From positions 6,565,447 through 6,629,446 of the forward strand of contig NZ_CP011492.1 in NCBI RefSeq assembly GCF_001011035.1: a stretch of 64,000 nucleotides of DNA. The letters run 5' to 3'. Each line of letters starts with the position of its first letter. Positions within the stretch are counted from its first letter, which is position 1. A program made the position numbers and the translations under genes. The notes beneath the pieces were generated by a model. That model was not told the DNA's origin, made no database searches, and saw only the letters and a program-made list of their open reading frames with translations. This stretch comes from Streptomyces sp. CNQ-509. Lineage in GTDB: Bacteria > Actinomycetota > Actinomycetes > Streptomycetales > Streptomycetaceae. Positions 27,902 through 36,624 of the stretch are shown here, piece after piece.

Positions 27902-28276
27902 TCAGTGGGTCGCCGGCTGCTGCGGCGTCGGGGAGGACGGCGGCGCGGGGCGCTGCTGGGGACGCGGCTCGCCCTGGGATCGCGGCGGGGTGAAGTGGGC
28001 GTACGGCCGGCGGGCGGTGAGCAGCGGGTCCACGGTGATCCGTTCGGCGCCCACCGGCGTGGCCAGCGCGCGCAGCGCCGGCTCTCCCAGGCGCACCCAC
28101 TTCTGCTCGGGGCCGAGCGCGCGCACCAGCGCGGCCTGGCTCGTGAACGCCACCGCCGTGCGCGTGCCCAGCGGCGTACGGAACATCCGCAGCCGCATCC
28201 CGCCCTTTCCGTCCTCCACGGGAACGTACAACTGAGGTCGGCGTCGGGGGGCGGGGGCAGATCCGGAGGTGTCCAC
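27902..28276 (-). CDS. SAV_915/SseB-like small protein
   Basis: About 124 residues from GTG 28276 (VDTSGSAPAPRRRPQLYVPV). The core LRMFRTPLGTRTAVAFTSQA ... EQKWVRLGEPALRALATPVG matches the Streptomyces SAV_915 family, related to SseB N-terminal domains. The tail is Pro/Gln-rich. No function is known. It has no operon partner; the flanking gaps (207 and 228 bp) hold no evident gene. Confidence 0.65.
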   Translation of the reverse strand: MDTSGSAPAPRRRPQLYVPVEDGKGGMRLRMFRTPLGTRTAVAFTSQAALVRALGPEQKWVRLGEPALRALATPVGAERITVDPLLTARRPYAHFTPPRSQGEPRPQQRPAPPSSPTPQQPATH

Positions 28277-28504
28277 ACTCCGACGGTACGGGCCCCTGCC
28301 CCCGCTGGCACCCGTGTTCCGCGATGCGAGACCACCCCACGGGAACCTCCCGGAACAACCGCCGGTCAGAGGCGCCGGGGCGGCGGAGCGGCGGGAGGCG
28401 CCGTGCCCACATGCCGGACACCCTCCGCGCGCGGCCGCCCCTTCACGCCCGGCCGCACGCCCCCACACGCCGCCCCCGCGGTCGGCCCCCGGACCCGGCC
28501 CCTC

Positions 28505-29671
28505 TCACCGCGCCGCGGTCAGCCGCCACAGCGATGTCACCTCCGCCGCCCGTGCCGCGTGCAGCGGGTCCGACGGGTCCGCCGCCTTGCGGTGCCGGGG
28601 GCGGGTGTCGTGGCGGGCCGCCACCCGCAGCCCCGCCGCCTCGATCGCCGCATGCAGCTCCCCGCGGCCGCGCAACCCCAGGTGCTCGGCCAGGTCGGAG
28701 AGGACCAGCCAGCCCTCGCCGCCCGGCTCCAGATGTGCCGTAAGACCGGCGAGGAAGCCGTGCAGCATGCCGCCCCCCGGGTCGTAGACGGCGTGCTCCA
28801 GGGCGGAGGTCGGCTTGGCGGGCAGCCACGGCGGATTGCAGACGACCAGCGGTGCGCGCCCCGGCGGGAACAGGTTCCCCTCCACCACCTCGACCTGGTC
28901 GGCCAGGCCGAGCCGGTCGACGTTGTCGCGGGCGCAGGCCAGCGCGCGCGGGTCGGTGTCGGTGGCGACGACCCGCTCCACCCCCCGGCGCGCCAGCACC
29001 GCCGCGAGCACTCCGGTCCCGGTGCCCACGTCGAACGCCAGCGACTTCGCCGGCAGCGGAGCCTCGGCCACCAGGTCGACGTACTCGCCGCGCACCGGCG
29101 AGAAGACCCCGTAGTGCGGATGCACCCGCGCGCCCAGCGCCGGTATGTCCACGCCCTTGCGGCGCCACTCGTGAGCCCCCAGCGCGCCGAGCAGTTCGCG
29201 CAGCGCCACCGCGCCCGGCTCGGTCACGGGCCCGTACGCCTCGACCGCCGCCTCGCCGACGTCGGGCGCCCGGCGCAGTGGCACGGCCGGGCCCCGCGGG
29301 CCGGGTTCGAGCGGGACCAGCAGCATGCCGAGGACCCGCGCCCGGTGGCCCTTGGCCTGCCGGTGCCGGTGGAAGACGTCCGCCGGGCCGGTCGCCCGGC
29401 CGCCCGCCGGTGCGGCCGGCCGCCGGCCGCGGCGGGTGGCGCGACGGTCGATGCGGCGGCCCAGCGCGGCGAGGAGCTGGCGCCCGCCGTGGTAGTCGCC
29501 CTGCCACAGCACGGCCGTGCCCTCGCACACCAGCCGGTACGCGATGTCGGCGCACATCCGGTCGTCCGCGGGCACCACGCGCCGCGGGGGCGGGGTGCCG
29601 CCCGCGGCGTACCAGCGGGCGGTCTGCGCGCGTCCGTCCGCGTTCCAGCTCAGGATGGGGTGATCGGCCAC
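28505..29671 (-). CDS. SAM-dependent methyltransferase with NPPW motif (HemK/PrmC-like fold)
   Basis: About 388 residues from GTG 29671 (VADHPILSWNADGRAQTARW); the frame continues upstream but without plausible protein sequence. The C-terminal half has the SAM motif FDVGTGTGVLAAVLARR and the catalytic VVCNPPWLP motif, the (D/N)PPY-type signature of N-directed methyltransferases such as PrmC. The N-terminal half (VCEGTAVLWQGDYHGGRQ; RQAKGHRARVLGMLLVPLEP) is shared by Streptomyces homologues. The substrate is unknown. Confidence 0.8.
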   Translation of the reverse strand: MADHPILSWNADGRAQTARWYAAGGTPPPRRVVPADDRMCADIAYRLVCEGTAVLWQGDYHGGRQLLAALGRRIDRRATRRGRRPAAPAGGRATGPADVFHRHRQAKGHRARVLGMLLVPLEPGPRGPAVPLRRAPDVGEAAVEAYGPVTEPGAVALRELLGALGAHEWRRKGVDIPALGARVHPHYGVFSPVRGEYVDLVAEAPLPAKSLAFDVGTGTGVLAAVLARRGVERVVATDTDPRALACARDNVDRLGLADQVEVVEGNLFPPGRAPLVVCNPPWLPAKPTSALEHAVYDPGGGMLHGFLAGLTAHLEPGGEGWLVLSDLAEHLGLRGRGELHAAIEAAGLRVAARHDTRPRHRKAADPSDPLHAARAAEVTSLWRLTAAR

Positions 29672-29919
29672 GGGTCCATTTTCCCGCCTGGCCGCCGCGA
29701 CGTCGCCCTCGGGGAGGCACGTGCTGCCATGCGCCCCTGACGCACGCGGGCCGCCGCACCCGCACGGCGGTGCGCGGCATGCCCGGACGTGTGCGCCCCC
29801 GACGCCCGTCCGGCGCCCCCGGCCGCCCGCGGACGCTCCCCCGCGCGCGCCCGGCACCGGACGGCCGCGGTCCGCCGCGCGGCCCGGCGGTGTCACCGCC
29901 CGCGGGTAGCCTCCGCGGC

Positions 29920-30270
29920 ATGAGCATCAGGAGGGTCGTACCCGACATCAAGACCGAGTCCTTCGAGGCCAGCCGCGAGTTCTACGAGCGTCTCGGCTTC
30001 GAGGAGGTGATGAACCTGGGGTGGGTGATGGCGCTCGCCGCACCCGGCAACCCCACCGCGCAGTTGATCTTCATGGAGCGGGACGCCTCCGCGCCCGTGG
30101 AGCCGGACATGAGCATCGAGGTCGCGGACGTCGACGCGGCGCACGAGGCGATGCGCGCCGCGGGCGCCGAGATCGTGCACCCGCTGACCGACGAGGAGTG
30201 GGGCGTGCGGCGGTTCTTCGTCCGCGACCCCAACGGGCAGGTGGTGAACGTCGTCGCGCACCAGGGGTGA
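29920..30270 (+). CDS. VOC-superfamily (glyoxalase/bleomycin-resistance-like) protein
   Basis: A 116-residue one-domain protein: SREFYERLGFEEVMNLGW, MSIEVADVDAAHEAMRAAGA and the terminal VRRFFVRDPNGQVVNVVAH are classical beta-alpha-beta-beta-beta VOC motifs. ATG 29920 begins MSIRRVVPDIKT. The ligand or reaction is not indicated. A MITE-like element starts 24 bp after its stop. Confidence 0.85.
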   Translation: MSIRRVVPDIKTESFEASREFYERLGFEEVMNLGWVMALAAPGNPTAQLIFMERDASAPVEPDMSIEVADVDAAHEAMRAAGAEIVHPLTDEEWGVRRFFVRDPNGQVVNVVAHQG

Positions 30271-30293
30271 CCCGCCCGGCGGACCCCGGCCGC

Positions 30294-30540
30294 TAGGCCC
30301 TGTCTGGCAGATCCCGCCTGCGTCCGGGGGTACCGCCCACGCGCGCGCAGCGCGCTGTGGGGGAGCCTGGCACGCACGCTCGCCGCGTTGTCGGATCGGC
30401 CGAAGAGGACCACTATGCGGTCGGCCCTCCGCCTTGCGATCGCACGCACCAGACGCCTGGGGGTACCGCCCACGCGCGCTTGCGCACTGTGGGGGAGCCC
30501 GCCCACAGGGCGGACGGCGCTGTGTGCCAGACAGGGCCTA
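30294..30540. mobile_element. MITE-like element with perfect 16-bp terminal inverted repeats
   Basis: TAGGCCCTGTCTGGCA (30294-30309) is repeated exactly, inverted, at 30525-30540. The ends carry TA on both sides, so a TA target duplication with 14-bp repeats is possible. The 247-bp element contains no coding frame. It does contain two copies of a GGGGGTACCGCCCACGCGCG ... TGTGGGGGAGCC hairpin (30326-30367 and 30459-30499). The last three bases supply the TAG stop codon of the LuxR gene at 30538. Confidence 0.8.
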
Positions 30541-31392
30541 CGGGAGCAGCCCCGCCCGGCGGGCGGCGGTGACCGCCTCCAGCCGGGTGTGCGTCCCGAG
30601 CTTGCGCATCGCCGAGCGCAGATAGCTCTTCACCGTCTCGGGCCGCAGCCCCAGCCGTTCGCCCGCCGCCGCGTTCGTCGCGCCCGTCGCGACGCACGCC
30701 AGCACGTCCAGCTCCCGCGGCGCCAGCACCGTCCGGTCGGGCCCGGCCCCGGCGGGCGGGGCGACGGTGACGGCCGCCGAGGCCAGCCGGTCGCAGAGCG
30801 CCAGCAGTTCCTCGCGCAGCTCCTCGTCGGCTATACGCGGCGCCAGCGTGCGCAGGTCGCGGTGCGCGGTGCGGACGTTCTCCCAGGCGACGGGGTCCGC
30901 CGCCCGCTGCGCCGTGGGCGTGGCGACGGCGAGGAGCCGGCGGGCCTCGTCGCGTACGGCGAGGGTCTGCTCCAGGTGGCGCGCCGTCTCCACCGCCGCG
31001 GTCAGCGACCGGTCGCCCAGCGGCAGCGAGTCGCGCAGCGCGCCGTAGAGCACGGCCCGCACCCGGCCGCGCACGACGACGGGCACCGCCAGCACCGAGC
31101 GCAGGCCCTCGGCGCCCACCGGGCCGTCGTACTCGTGGCTGATGGCGCGGGACGAGGTGTAGTCGGTGACCGCGCAGGGCCGGGAGAAGGCGATGGCCTT
31201 GCCGCCGAGCCCGTTGCCCGTGGCCACCCCGAGCCCCTGGAGGGAGGGCGTCACCGTCCCGCTCAGCTCGCTGATCCGCAGCTTGCGCCCGCCGTCGGTG
31301 AGCAGCCCGCCGAAGGCGACGGGCACGCCGCCGAACCGGCGCAGCCGGGCCAGCGCGCCGCGCACCTCCGCTGCGTCCGCGGTCTCCGGCAT
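30538..31392 (-). CDS. LuxR-family transcriptional regulator with GAF domain
   Basis: A 284-residue protein from ATG 31392 (MPETADAAEVRGALARLR), with an AGGGAGC site. A GAF-like sensor occupies ~40-170 (GLGGKAIAFSRPCAVTDY; LAVPVVVRGRVRAVLYGA). A LuxR HTH is at the C-terminus (LAPRELDVLACVATGATNAA; LGLRPETVKSYLRSAMRKLG). It is divergent from two acyl-CoA synthetase genes across a palindrome-rich gap and probably controls them in response to an aryl or acyl ligand. Its stop codon TAG belongs to the inverted repeat of the adjacent MITE-like element, so its native C-terminus may have been altered. Confidence 0.88.
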   Translation of the reverse strand: MPETADAAEVRGALARLRRFGGVPVAFGGLLTDGGRKLRISELSGTVTPSLQGLGVATGNGLGGKAIAFSRPCAVTDYTSSRAISHEYDGPVGAEGLRSVLAVPVVVRGRVRAVLYGALRDSLPLGDRSLTAAVETARHLEQTLAVRDEARRLLAVATPTAQRAADPVAWENVRTAHRDLRTLAPRIADEELREELLALCDRLASAAVTVAPPAGAGPDRTVLAPRELDVLACVATGATNAAAGERLGLRPETVKSYLRSAMRKLGTHTRLEAVTAARRAGLLP

Positions 31393-31447
31393 GTCGCTCG
31401 CTCCCTGGTGCTGACGGGGGATCGCCGGCGTGGCCGGCGGCAGGGCA

Positions 31448-31480
31448 CCCCCGTACGGGGGTAGTGAGGCGTAGGTCACT
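31448..31480. promoter_or_regulatory. Operator-like palindromes in the LuxR / acyl-CoA synthetase gap
   Basis: Two dyads lie in the 131-bp divergent gap: a perfect CCCCCGTACGGGGG (31448-31461) and AGTGA-N8-TCACT (31463-31480). They are well placed to control both directions, most likely bound by the adjacent LuxR/GAF regulator. Confidence 0.5.
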
Positions 31481-31523
31481 CGCAGCACGATGCTAGCGAG
31501 CCGCCGCCGTACGAGGAGGACAT

Positions 31524-33197
31524 GTGACGGCAACGAATCCGACCGCGGACTTCCGGTCCGCGCGGGATCTTCTGCTGGCGCGGAGGGAGGACTACGCCGC
31601 CGCCCGCGCGGCCTTCTCCTGGCCCAGGCCGGAGCGCTTCAACTGGGCACTCGACTGGTTCGACGCCATCGCCGAGGGCAACGAGCGCACGGCCCTCCAC
31701 ATCGTGGAGGAAGACGGTCGCGAGACGCGGTTGAGTTTCACTCGGATGAGTGAGCGCTCGAACCGGGTGGCGAACTGGCTGCGCGCCCAGGGCGTGCGGG
31801 CCGGCGACCGGATCGTCGTCATGCTCGGCAACCAGGCCGAGTTGTGGGAGACCGCGCTCGCCGCGATGAAGCTGCGCGCCGTCGTCATCCCCGCCACGCC
31901 CCTCCTCGGCCCGGCCGACCTCGCCGACCGCATCGAGCGCGGCCGGGCCGCCCACGTGCTCGTACGGGCCGCCGACGAGGCCAAGTTCGCCGAGGTGCCC
32001 GGCGGCTACACCCGCATCTCGGTCGGCGGCAGCGGGGCGGGCTGGCTCCCGTACGAGGACGCGTACGAGGCGCCCGCGAGCTTCACGCCGGACGGGCCGA
32101 CGGCCGCGGACGACACCCTGATGCTGTACTTCACCTCCGGCACCACCGCGCTCCCCAAGCTCGTCGAGCACACCCATGTCTCGTACCCCGTGGGCCATCT
32201 GGCGACGATGTACTGGATCGGCATCCGCCCCGGCGACGTCCACCTGAACATCTCCTCACCCGGCTGGGCCAAGCACGCCTGGTCCAATCTCTTCGCGCCC
32301 TGGAACGCGGAGGCGACGGTCTTCCTGTACAACTACACGCGCTTCGACGCCGGGGCGCTGCTGGACGCCATGGCCCGCGGCGGCGTGACAACTTTCTGCG
32401 CCCCGCCCACCGTCTGGCGGATGCTCGTGCAGTCGGATCTGAGCGGTCTCGCCACCCCGCCACGCGAGGCCGTCGCCGCAGGTGAACCCCTCAACCCGGA
32501 GGTCATCGAGGCCGTCCGGCGGGCCTGGAACCTCACCATCAGGGACGGCTTCGGCCAGACCGAGACCGCGGTGCAGATCGCCAATTCCCCCGGGCAGCCC
32601 GTCAAGCTGGGGTCCATGGGCCGTCCCACTCCCGGATACGACGTCGTGCTCCTGGACCCCGTCAGCGGCAAGCCCGCCGACGAGGGCGAGATCTGCCTCG
32701 ACCTGACCGCGCGCCCCGTGGGCCTAATGACCGGCTACGAGGGCGACCCCGCCCGCACCGCCGAGGCCATGGCGGGCGGCTACTACCGCACCGGCGACAT
32801 AGGCGCCCGCGACGCCGAGGGCTACATCACGTACATCGGGCGCAGCGACGACGTCTTCAAGGCGAGCGACTACAAGATCAGTCCCTTCGAGCTGGAGAGC
32901 GCGCTGCTGGAGCACGAGGCGGTCGCCGAGGCCGCCGTCGTGCCCGCGCCCGACCCGGTGCGGCTCGCCGTGCCCAAGGCGTACGTCGTGCTCGCCGCCG
33001 GCTGGGAGCCGGGCGCCGCCGCCGCGGAGGCGATCTTCGCGCACTCCCGCGCCGTGCTCGCCCCGTACAAGCGCGTCCGGCGGCTGGAGTTCGCCGACCT
33101 GCCCAAGACCGTCTCCGGCAAGATCCGCCGTGTGCAGCTGCGTGAGGCGACCGCCGCCGGATCCGCCGACGAGTACCGCGAGGAGGACCACACATGA
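31524..33197 (+). CDS. Medium-chain/aryl acyl-CoA synthetase (AMP-binding family)
   Basis: A 557-residue ligase that activates a carboxylic acid to acyl-AMP and then acyl-CoA. The P-loop-like motif is MLYFTSGTTALPKLVEHTH, followed by NISSPGWAKHAWSNLFAPWN, DGFGQTETAVQIAN and YRTGDIGARDAEGYI. The C-terminal PKTVSGKIRRVQL contains the catalytic lysine. The overall pattern is that of the MACS/benzoate-CoA-ligase-like group. GTG 31524 has a GAGGAGG site; a nearby ATG at 31522 is out of frame. It overlaps the next ligase gene by 4 bp. Confidence 0.9.
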   Translation: MTATNPTADFRSARDLLLARREDYAAARAAFSWPRPERFNWALDWFDAIAEGNERTALHIVEEDGRETRLSFTRMSERSNRVANWLRAQGVRAGDRIVVMLGNQAELWETALAAMKLRAVVIPATPLLGPADLADRIERGRAAHVLVRAADEAKFAEVPGGYTRISVGGSGAGWLPYEDAYEAPASFTPDGPTAADDTLMLYFTSGTTALPKLVEHTHVSYPVGHLATMYWIGIRPGDVHLNISSPGWAKHAWSNLFAPWNAEATVFLYNYTRFDAGALLDAMARGGVTTFCAPPTVWRMLVQSDLSGLATPPREAVAAGEPLNPEVIEAVRRAWNLTIRDGFGQTETAVQIANSPGQPVKLGSMGRPTPGYDVVLLDPVSGKPADEGEICLDLTARPVGLMTGYEGDPARTAEAMAGGYYRTGDIGARDAEGYITYIGRSDDVFKASDYKISPFELESALLEHEAVAEAAVVPAPDPVRLAVPKAYVVLAAGWEPGAAAAEAIFAHSRAVLAPYKRVRRLEFADLPKTVSGKIRRVQLREATAAGSADEYREEDHT

Positions 33198-34810
33198 CCG
33201 CAGAGCCGTCCTACACGAGCGGAACCGGCGCCACCGCGCTGCTGGGCGACACCATCGGTGCCAACCTGGACCGCGCCATCGCCGCCCACCCCGACCGCGA
33301 GGCCCTGGTCGACGTGGTCTCCGGGCGCCGCTGGACCTACGCCGAGTTCGGCGCCGCCGTCGACGAGGTGGCGCGCGGGCTGCTCGCCCGCGGCGTCGCC
33401 AAGGGCGAGCGCGTCGGCATCTGGGCGGTCAACTGCCCGGAGTGGGTGCTCGTCCAGTACGCCTCGGCCCGTATCGGCGCGGTGATGGTCACCATCAACC
33501 CCGCCTACCGGGTGCACGAACTGGAGTACGTCCTCAACCAGTCCGGCACCTCCCTGCTGGTCGCCTCGCTGGCGCACAAGTCCAGCGACTACCGGCGGAT
33601 GGTCGAGCAGGTACGCGGCAGTTGTCCCGCCCTGCGCAACGTCTTCTACATCGGCGACTCCGGCTGGGGCCGGCTGATCGAGGCCGGCCGCGCGGTGCCC
33701 CCGGAGCGGGTCCGCGAGCGCGAGGCGCTGCTGTCCTGCGACGACCCGGTCAACATCCAGTACACCTCCGGCACCACCGGCTTCGCCAAGGGCGCGACCC
33801 TGTCGCACCACAGCATCCTCAACAACGGCTTCTTCGTCGGCGAGACGCTGGGCTACACCGAGCAGGACCGGGTCTGCATCCCCGTCCCGTACTACCACTG
33901 CTTCGGCATGGTCATGGGCAACCTCGCCGCCACCAGCCACGGCGCCTGCATGGTCGTCCCCGGGCCCTCCTTCGACCCCGCCGCCACCCTCGCGGCCGTC
34001 GAGCAGGAGCGCTGCACCTCGCTCTACGGGGTACCCACCATGTTCGTCGCCGAACTGGCCCTGCCCGACTTCGCCCTGTACGACCTGACGTCGCTGCGCA
34101 CCGGGATCATGGCCGGCTCGCCGTGTCCCGTCGAGGTGATGAAGCGGGTGGTCAACGAGATGCACATGGCGGAGGTGACCATCTGCTACGGCATGACCGA
34201 GACGTCCCCCGTCGCCACCCAGACCCGGCGCGAGGACGACCTGGAGCGCCGCACCGCCACCGTCGGCCGGGTCCTGCCGCACATCGAGGTCAAGGTCGTC
34301 GACCCGGTCACCGGCGTCACGATGCCCCGCGGCACCACCGGCGAGCTGTGCACCCGCGGCTACAGCGTCATGCAGGGCTACTGGGAGCAGCCCGAGCGCA
34401 CCGCCGAGGTCGTCGATGCCGGCCGCTGGATGCACACCGGCGACCTGGCGCGGATGCGCGAGGACGGCTGCGTGGAGATCGTCGGCCGGATCAAGGACAT
34501 GATCATAAGGGGCGGCGAAAACGTCTATCCGCGCGAGATCGAGGAGTTCCTGTACACCCACCCCAAGATCGCCGACGTGCAGGTGGTGGGCGTGCCGGAC
34601 GAGACGTACGGGGAGGAGATCCTCGCCTGCGTGATCCTCAGCGATCCGGGGCACGCGCTCTCCCGGCGCGAGCTGGCCCACTACTGCGAGAACCGGCTTG
34701 CGCACTACAAGATCCCGCGGCATCTGCGGATCATGGAGGAGTTCCCGATGACGGTCAGCGGGAAGGTGCGGAAGGTCGAGCTGCGGGAGCAGTTCAGTGC
34801 TGCGGAATAG
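33194..34810 (+). CDS. Fatty acyl-CoA synthetase (AMP-binding family)
   Basis: A 538-residue ligase with NIQYTSGTTGFAKGATLSHH, PYYHCFGMVMGNLAATSHG, TICYGMTETSPVATQ, WMHTGDLARMREDG, IIRGGENVYPREIEEFL and the C-terminal lysine motif MTVSGKVRKVEL. It resembles FadD-like enzymes of the medium-chain group. ATG 33194 overlaps the previous stop (ATGA). Two acyl-CoA synthetases of different subgroups in one operon suggest use of a mixed aromatic or fatty acid, but no downstream beta-oxidation genes follow. Confidence 0.9.
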   Translation: MTAEPSYTSGTGATALLGDTIGANLDRAIAAHPDREALVDVVSGRRWTYAEFGAAVDEVARGLLARGVAKGERVGIWAVNCPEWVLVQYASARIGAVMVTINPAYRVHELEYVLNQSGTSLLVASLAHKSSDYRRMVEQVRGSCPALRNVFYIGDSGWGRLIEAGRAVPPERVREREALLSCDDPVNIQYTSGTTGFAKGATLSHHSILNNGFFVGETLGYTEQDRVCIPVPYYHCFGMVMGNLAATSHGACMVVPGPSFDPAATLAAVEQERCTSLYGVPTMFVAELALPDFALYDLTSLRTGIMAGSPCPVEVMKRVVNEMHMAEVTICYGMTETSPVATQTRREDDLERRTATVGRVLPHIEVKVVDPVTGVTMPRGTTGELCTRGYSVMQGYWEQPERTAEVVDAGRWMHTGDLARMREDGCVEIVGRIKDMIIRGGENVYPREIEEFLYTHPKIADVQVVGVPDETYGEEILACVILSDPGHALSRRELAHYCENRLAHYKIPRHLRIMEEFPMTVSGKVRKVELREQFSAAE

Positions 34811-34838
34811 CGGCGGCCCGCAGGCACTTGGGACTGCC

Positions 34839-35588
34839 ATGACGATCTTGCACTACGTCGGCGGTCCCACCGCGCTCCTCCACCTCGGCGGGGTCCGGCT
34901 GCTCACCGACCCGACGTTCGACCCGCCGGGCGAGTACCCCGTCGGCGGGCGGCGGCTGGTGAAGACCGCGGGCCCGGCGATAGCCCCGGCCGGCCTCGGC
35001 CCGGTAGACGCGGTGCTGCTCTCGCACGACCAGCACCCCGACAACCTCGACCGGGCCGGGCGCGAGTGCGCCGCCGCCGCGCCGCTGGTGCTCTCCACGG
35101 CGTCGGCGGCGGAGCGGCTGCGCGGCCCGGTGCGGGCGCTGCCGGCGTGGGAGTCGTACGCGGTGGGACCGGTCCGCGTCACCGCGGTGCCCGCACAGCA
35201 CGGCCCGCCCGGCACCGGGCATCTGACCGGCGAGGTCACCGGGTTCGTGCTCACCGGGGACGGGCTGCCCACGGTCTACGTCAGCGGCGACAACGCCTCG
35301 CTCGACGTGGTCCGTACGATCGCCGCCCGCCTCGGCCCCGTCGACATCGCCGTGCTCTTCGCCGGCGCCGCACAGACCCCGCTGCTCGGCGCCGCGCACC
35401 TCACGCTCACCAGCGAACACGCCGCGGCCGCGGCCGCGGTGCTCGGGGCGCACGACGTGGTGCCGCTGCACTTCGAGCACTGGGAGCACTTCACGCAGGG
35501 CGCCGACTCGCTGGTCGCCGCCTTCGAGGCGGCGGGGCTCGGACACCGGCTGCGGCTGCCGCGGCCGGGGGAGGCGGTGGAGCTGTAG
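34839..35588 (+). CDS. Metallo-beta-lactamase-fold hydrolase (UlaG-like)
   Basis: A 249-residue protein from ATG 34839 (MTILHYVGGPTALLHLGGVR). It has the MBL-type metal motif VDAVLLSHDQHPDNLD, GVRLLTDPTFDPPGEY near the N-terminus, and later VYVSGDNASLD and VVPLHFEHWEHF. It fits the L-ascorbate-6-phosphate lactonase-like branch (UlaG fold), with unknown substrate. It lies 28 bp after the acyl-CoA synthetase and is probably in the same transcript. Confidence 0.82.
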   Translation: MTILHYVGGPTALLHLGGVRLLTDPTFDPPGEYPVGGRRLVKTAGPAIAPAGLGPVDAVLLSHDQHPDNLDRAGRECAAAAPLVLSTASAAERLRGPVRALPAWESYAVGPVRVTAVPAQHGPPGTGHLTGEVTGFVLTGDGLPTVYVSGDNASLDVVRTIAARLGPVDIAVLFAGAAQTPLLGAAHLTLTSEHAAAAAAVLGAHDVVPLHFEHWEHFTQGADSLVAAFEAAGLGHRLRLPRPGEAVEL

Positions 35589-35595
35589 CCGGCCG

Positions 35596-36600
35596 TCAAC
35601 CTGCCGCGGGCGCCGCGGTCTTCAGCTCCACCAGCCGCCGGAAGGACTCCAGCCGGGCGTCCTCGTCGGGGGTGTGCAGGGAGACCAGCAGTTCGTCGGC
35701 GCCGCTGCGGGCGACGAGGTCGCCCAGGGCGGCGGCCACCTGGTCCCCGGTGCCGGACACCTGGGACTGGCGGGCCTCGTCGAGGTAGCGGGCCTCGCGC
35801 TCGGTGAGCGTACGGGCCCGTATCTCCTCCGCCGCCGTCAGCGGCGGGAACTCCCCGCGGGTACGCGACCAGACCGTCGCCCACGCCTCGGGCAGCAGCA
35901 GATCGGCGGCCTGCTCCGCCGTGTCCGCCACCGCGGCGGCGACCGCCACGACGACGTACGGCGCGCCCTGCTGTGCCGAGGGCGTGAACGCCTCGCGGTA
36001 GCGCCCGACCGCGCGCAGCAGCTTCTCCGGGCGCCGGCCCGCGCCGATCACCAGCGGCAGCCCGTGCGCGGCGGCGATGTCGGCGCCGCCGTCGATGGCC
36101 AGCACGTACGCCGGCACCCGCAGCCCCTCCGCCGGTACGGCGTGCACCCCCGGGTACGCCGGCTGCGCGCCCTCGAACCAGCGCAGCAGCTCTGCCAGCG
36201 CCGTTCCGAAGTCCCCCGCGTCCGCATCCCCGTGGCCCAGCGCGCGCCGGATGCCGTCGGTGAAGCCCAGCGAGCGGCCGAGGCCCATGTCGATCCGGCC
36301 GGGGAAGAGCGAGCCCAGCACCCCGAACTGCTCGGCGACCACCAGCGGCCGGTGGTTCGGCAGCATCACGCCGCCGGTGCCGACCCGGATCCGGGACGTG
36401 GCGGCGGCGACGGCGGCGGCCAGCACGGTCGGCGCGGAACCGGCGACGCCGGGAACGCTGTGGTGCTCGGAGACCCAGAAGCGGCGGAAGCCGTACCCCT
36501 CCACCTCCTGCGCGAAGCGCACGGTGCGGCGCAGCGCGTCGGCCGGGTCCTGGCCCTTGCGCCGCAGTGACCGGTCGAGCACGGAGAGGGGGATGTCCAT
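35596..36600 (-). CDS. LLM-class flavin-dependent oxidoreductase (MsnO8-like)
   Basis: A 334-residue luciferase-like protein starting MDIPLSVLDRSLRRKGQDP. The family motifs FRRFWVSEHHSVPGVAGSAP, RIRVGTGGVMLPNHRPLVVA and FPGRIDMGLGRSLGFTDGI place it in the single-component LLM group often annotated MsnO8. It is expected to use FMNH2 or F420H2; the substrate is unknown. It is convergent with the MBL gene, stops 7 bp apart. Confidence 0.85.
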   Translation of the reverse strand: MDIPLSVLDRSLRRKGQDPADALRRTVRFAQEVEGYGFRRFWVSEHHSVPGVAGSAPTVLAAAVAAATSRIRVGTGGVMLPNHRPLVVAEQFGVLGSLFPGRIDMGLGRSLGFTDGIRRALGHGDADAGDFGTALAELLRWFEGAQPAYPGVHAVPAEGLRVPAYVLAIDGGADIAAAHGLPLVIGAGRRPEKLLRAVGRYREAFTPSAQQGAPYVVVAVAAAVADTAEQAADLLLPEAWATVWSRTRGEFPPLTAAEEIRARTLTEREARYLDEARQSQVSGTGDQVAAALGDLVARSGADELLVSLHTPDEDARLESFRRLVELKTAAPAAG

Positions 36601-36624
36601 GATCCCTACAACACCGCGGACGGC

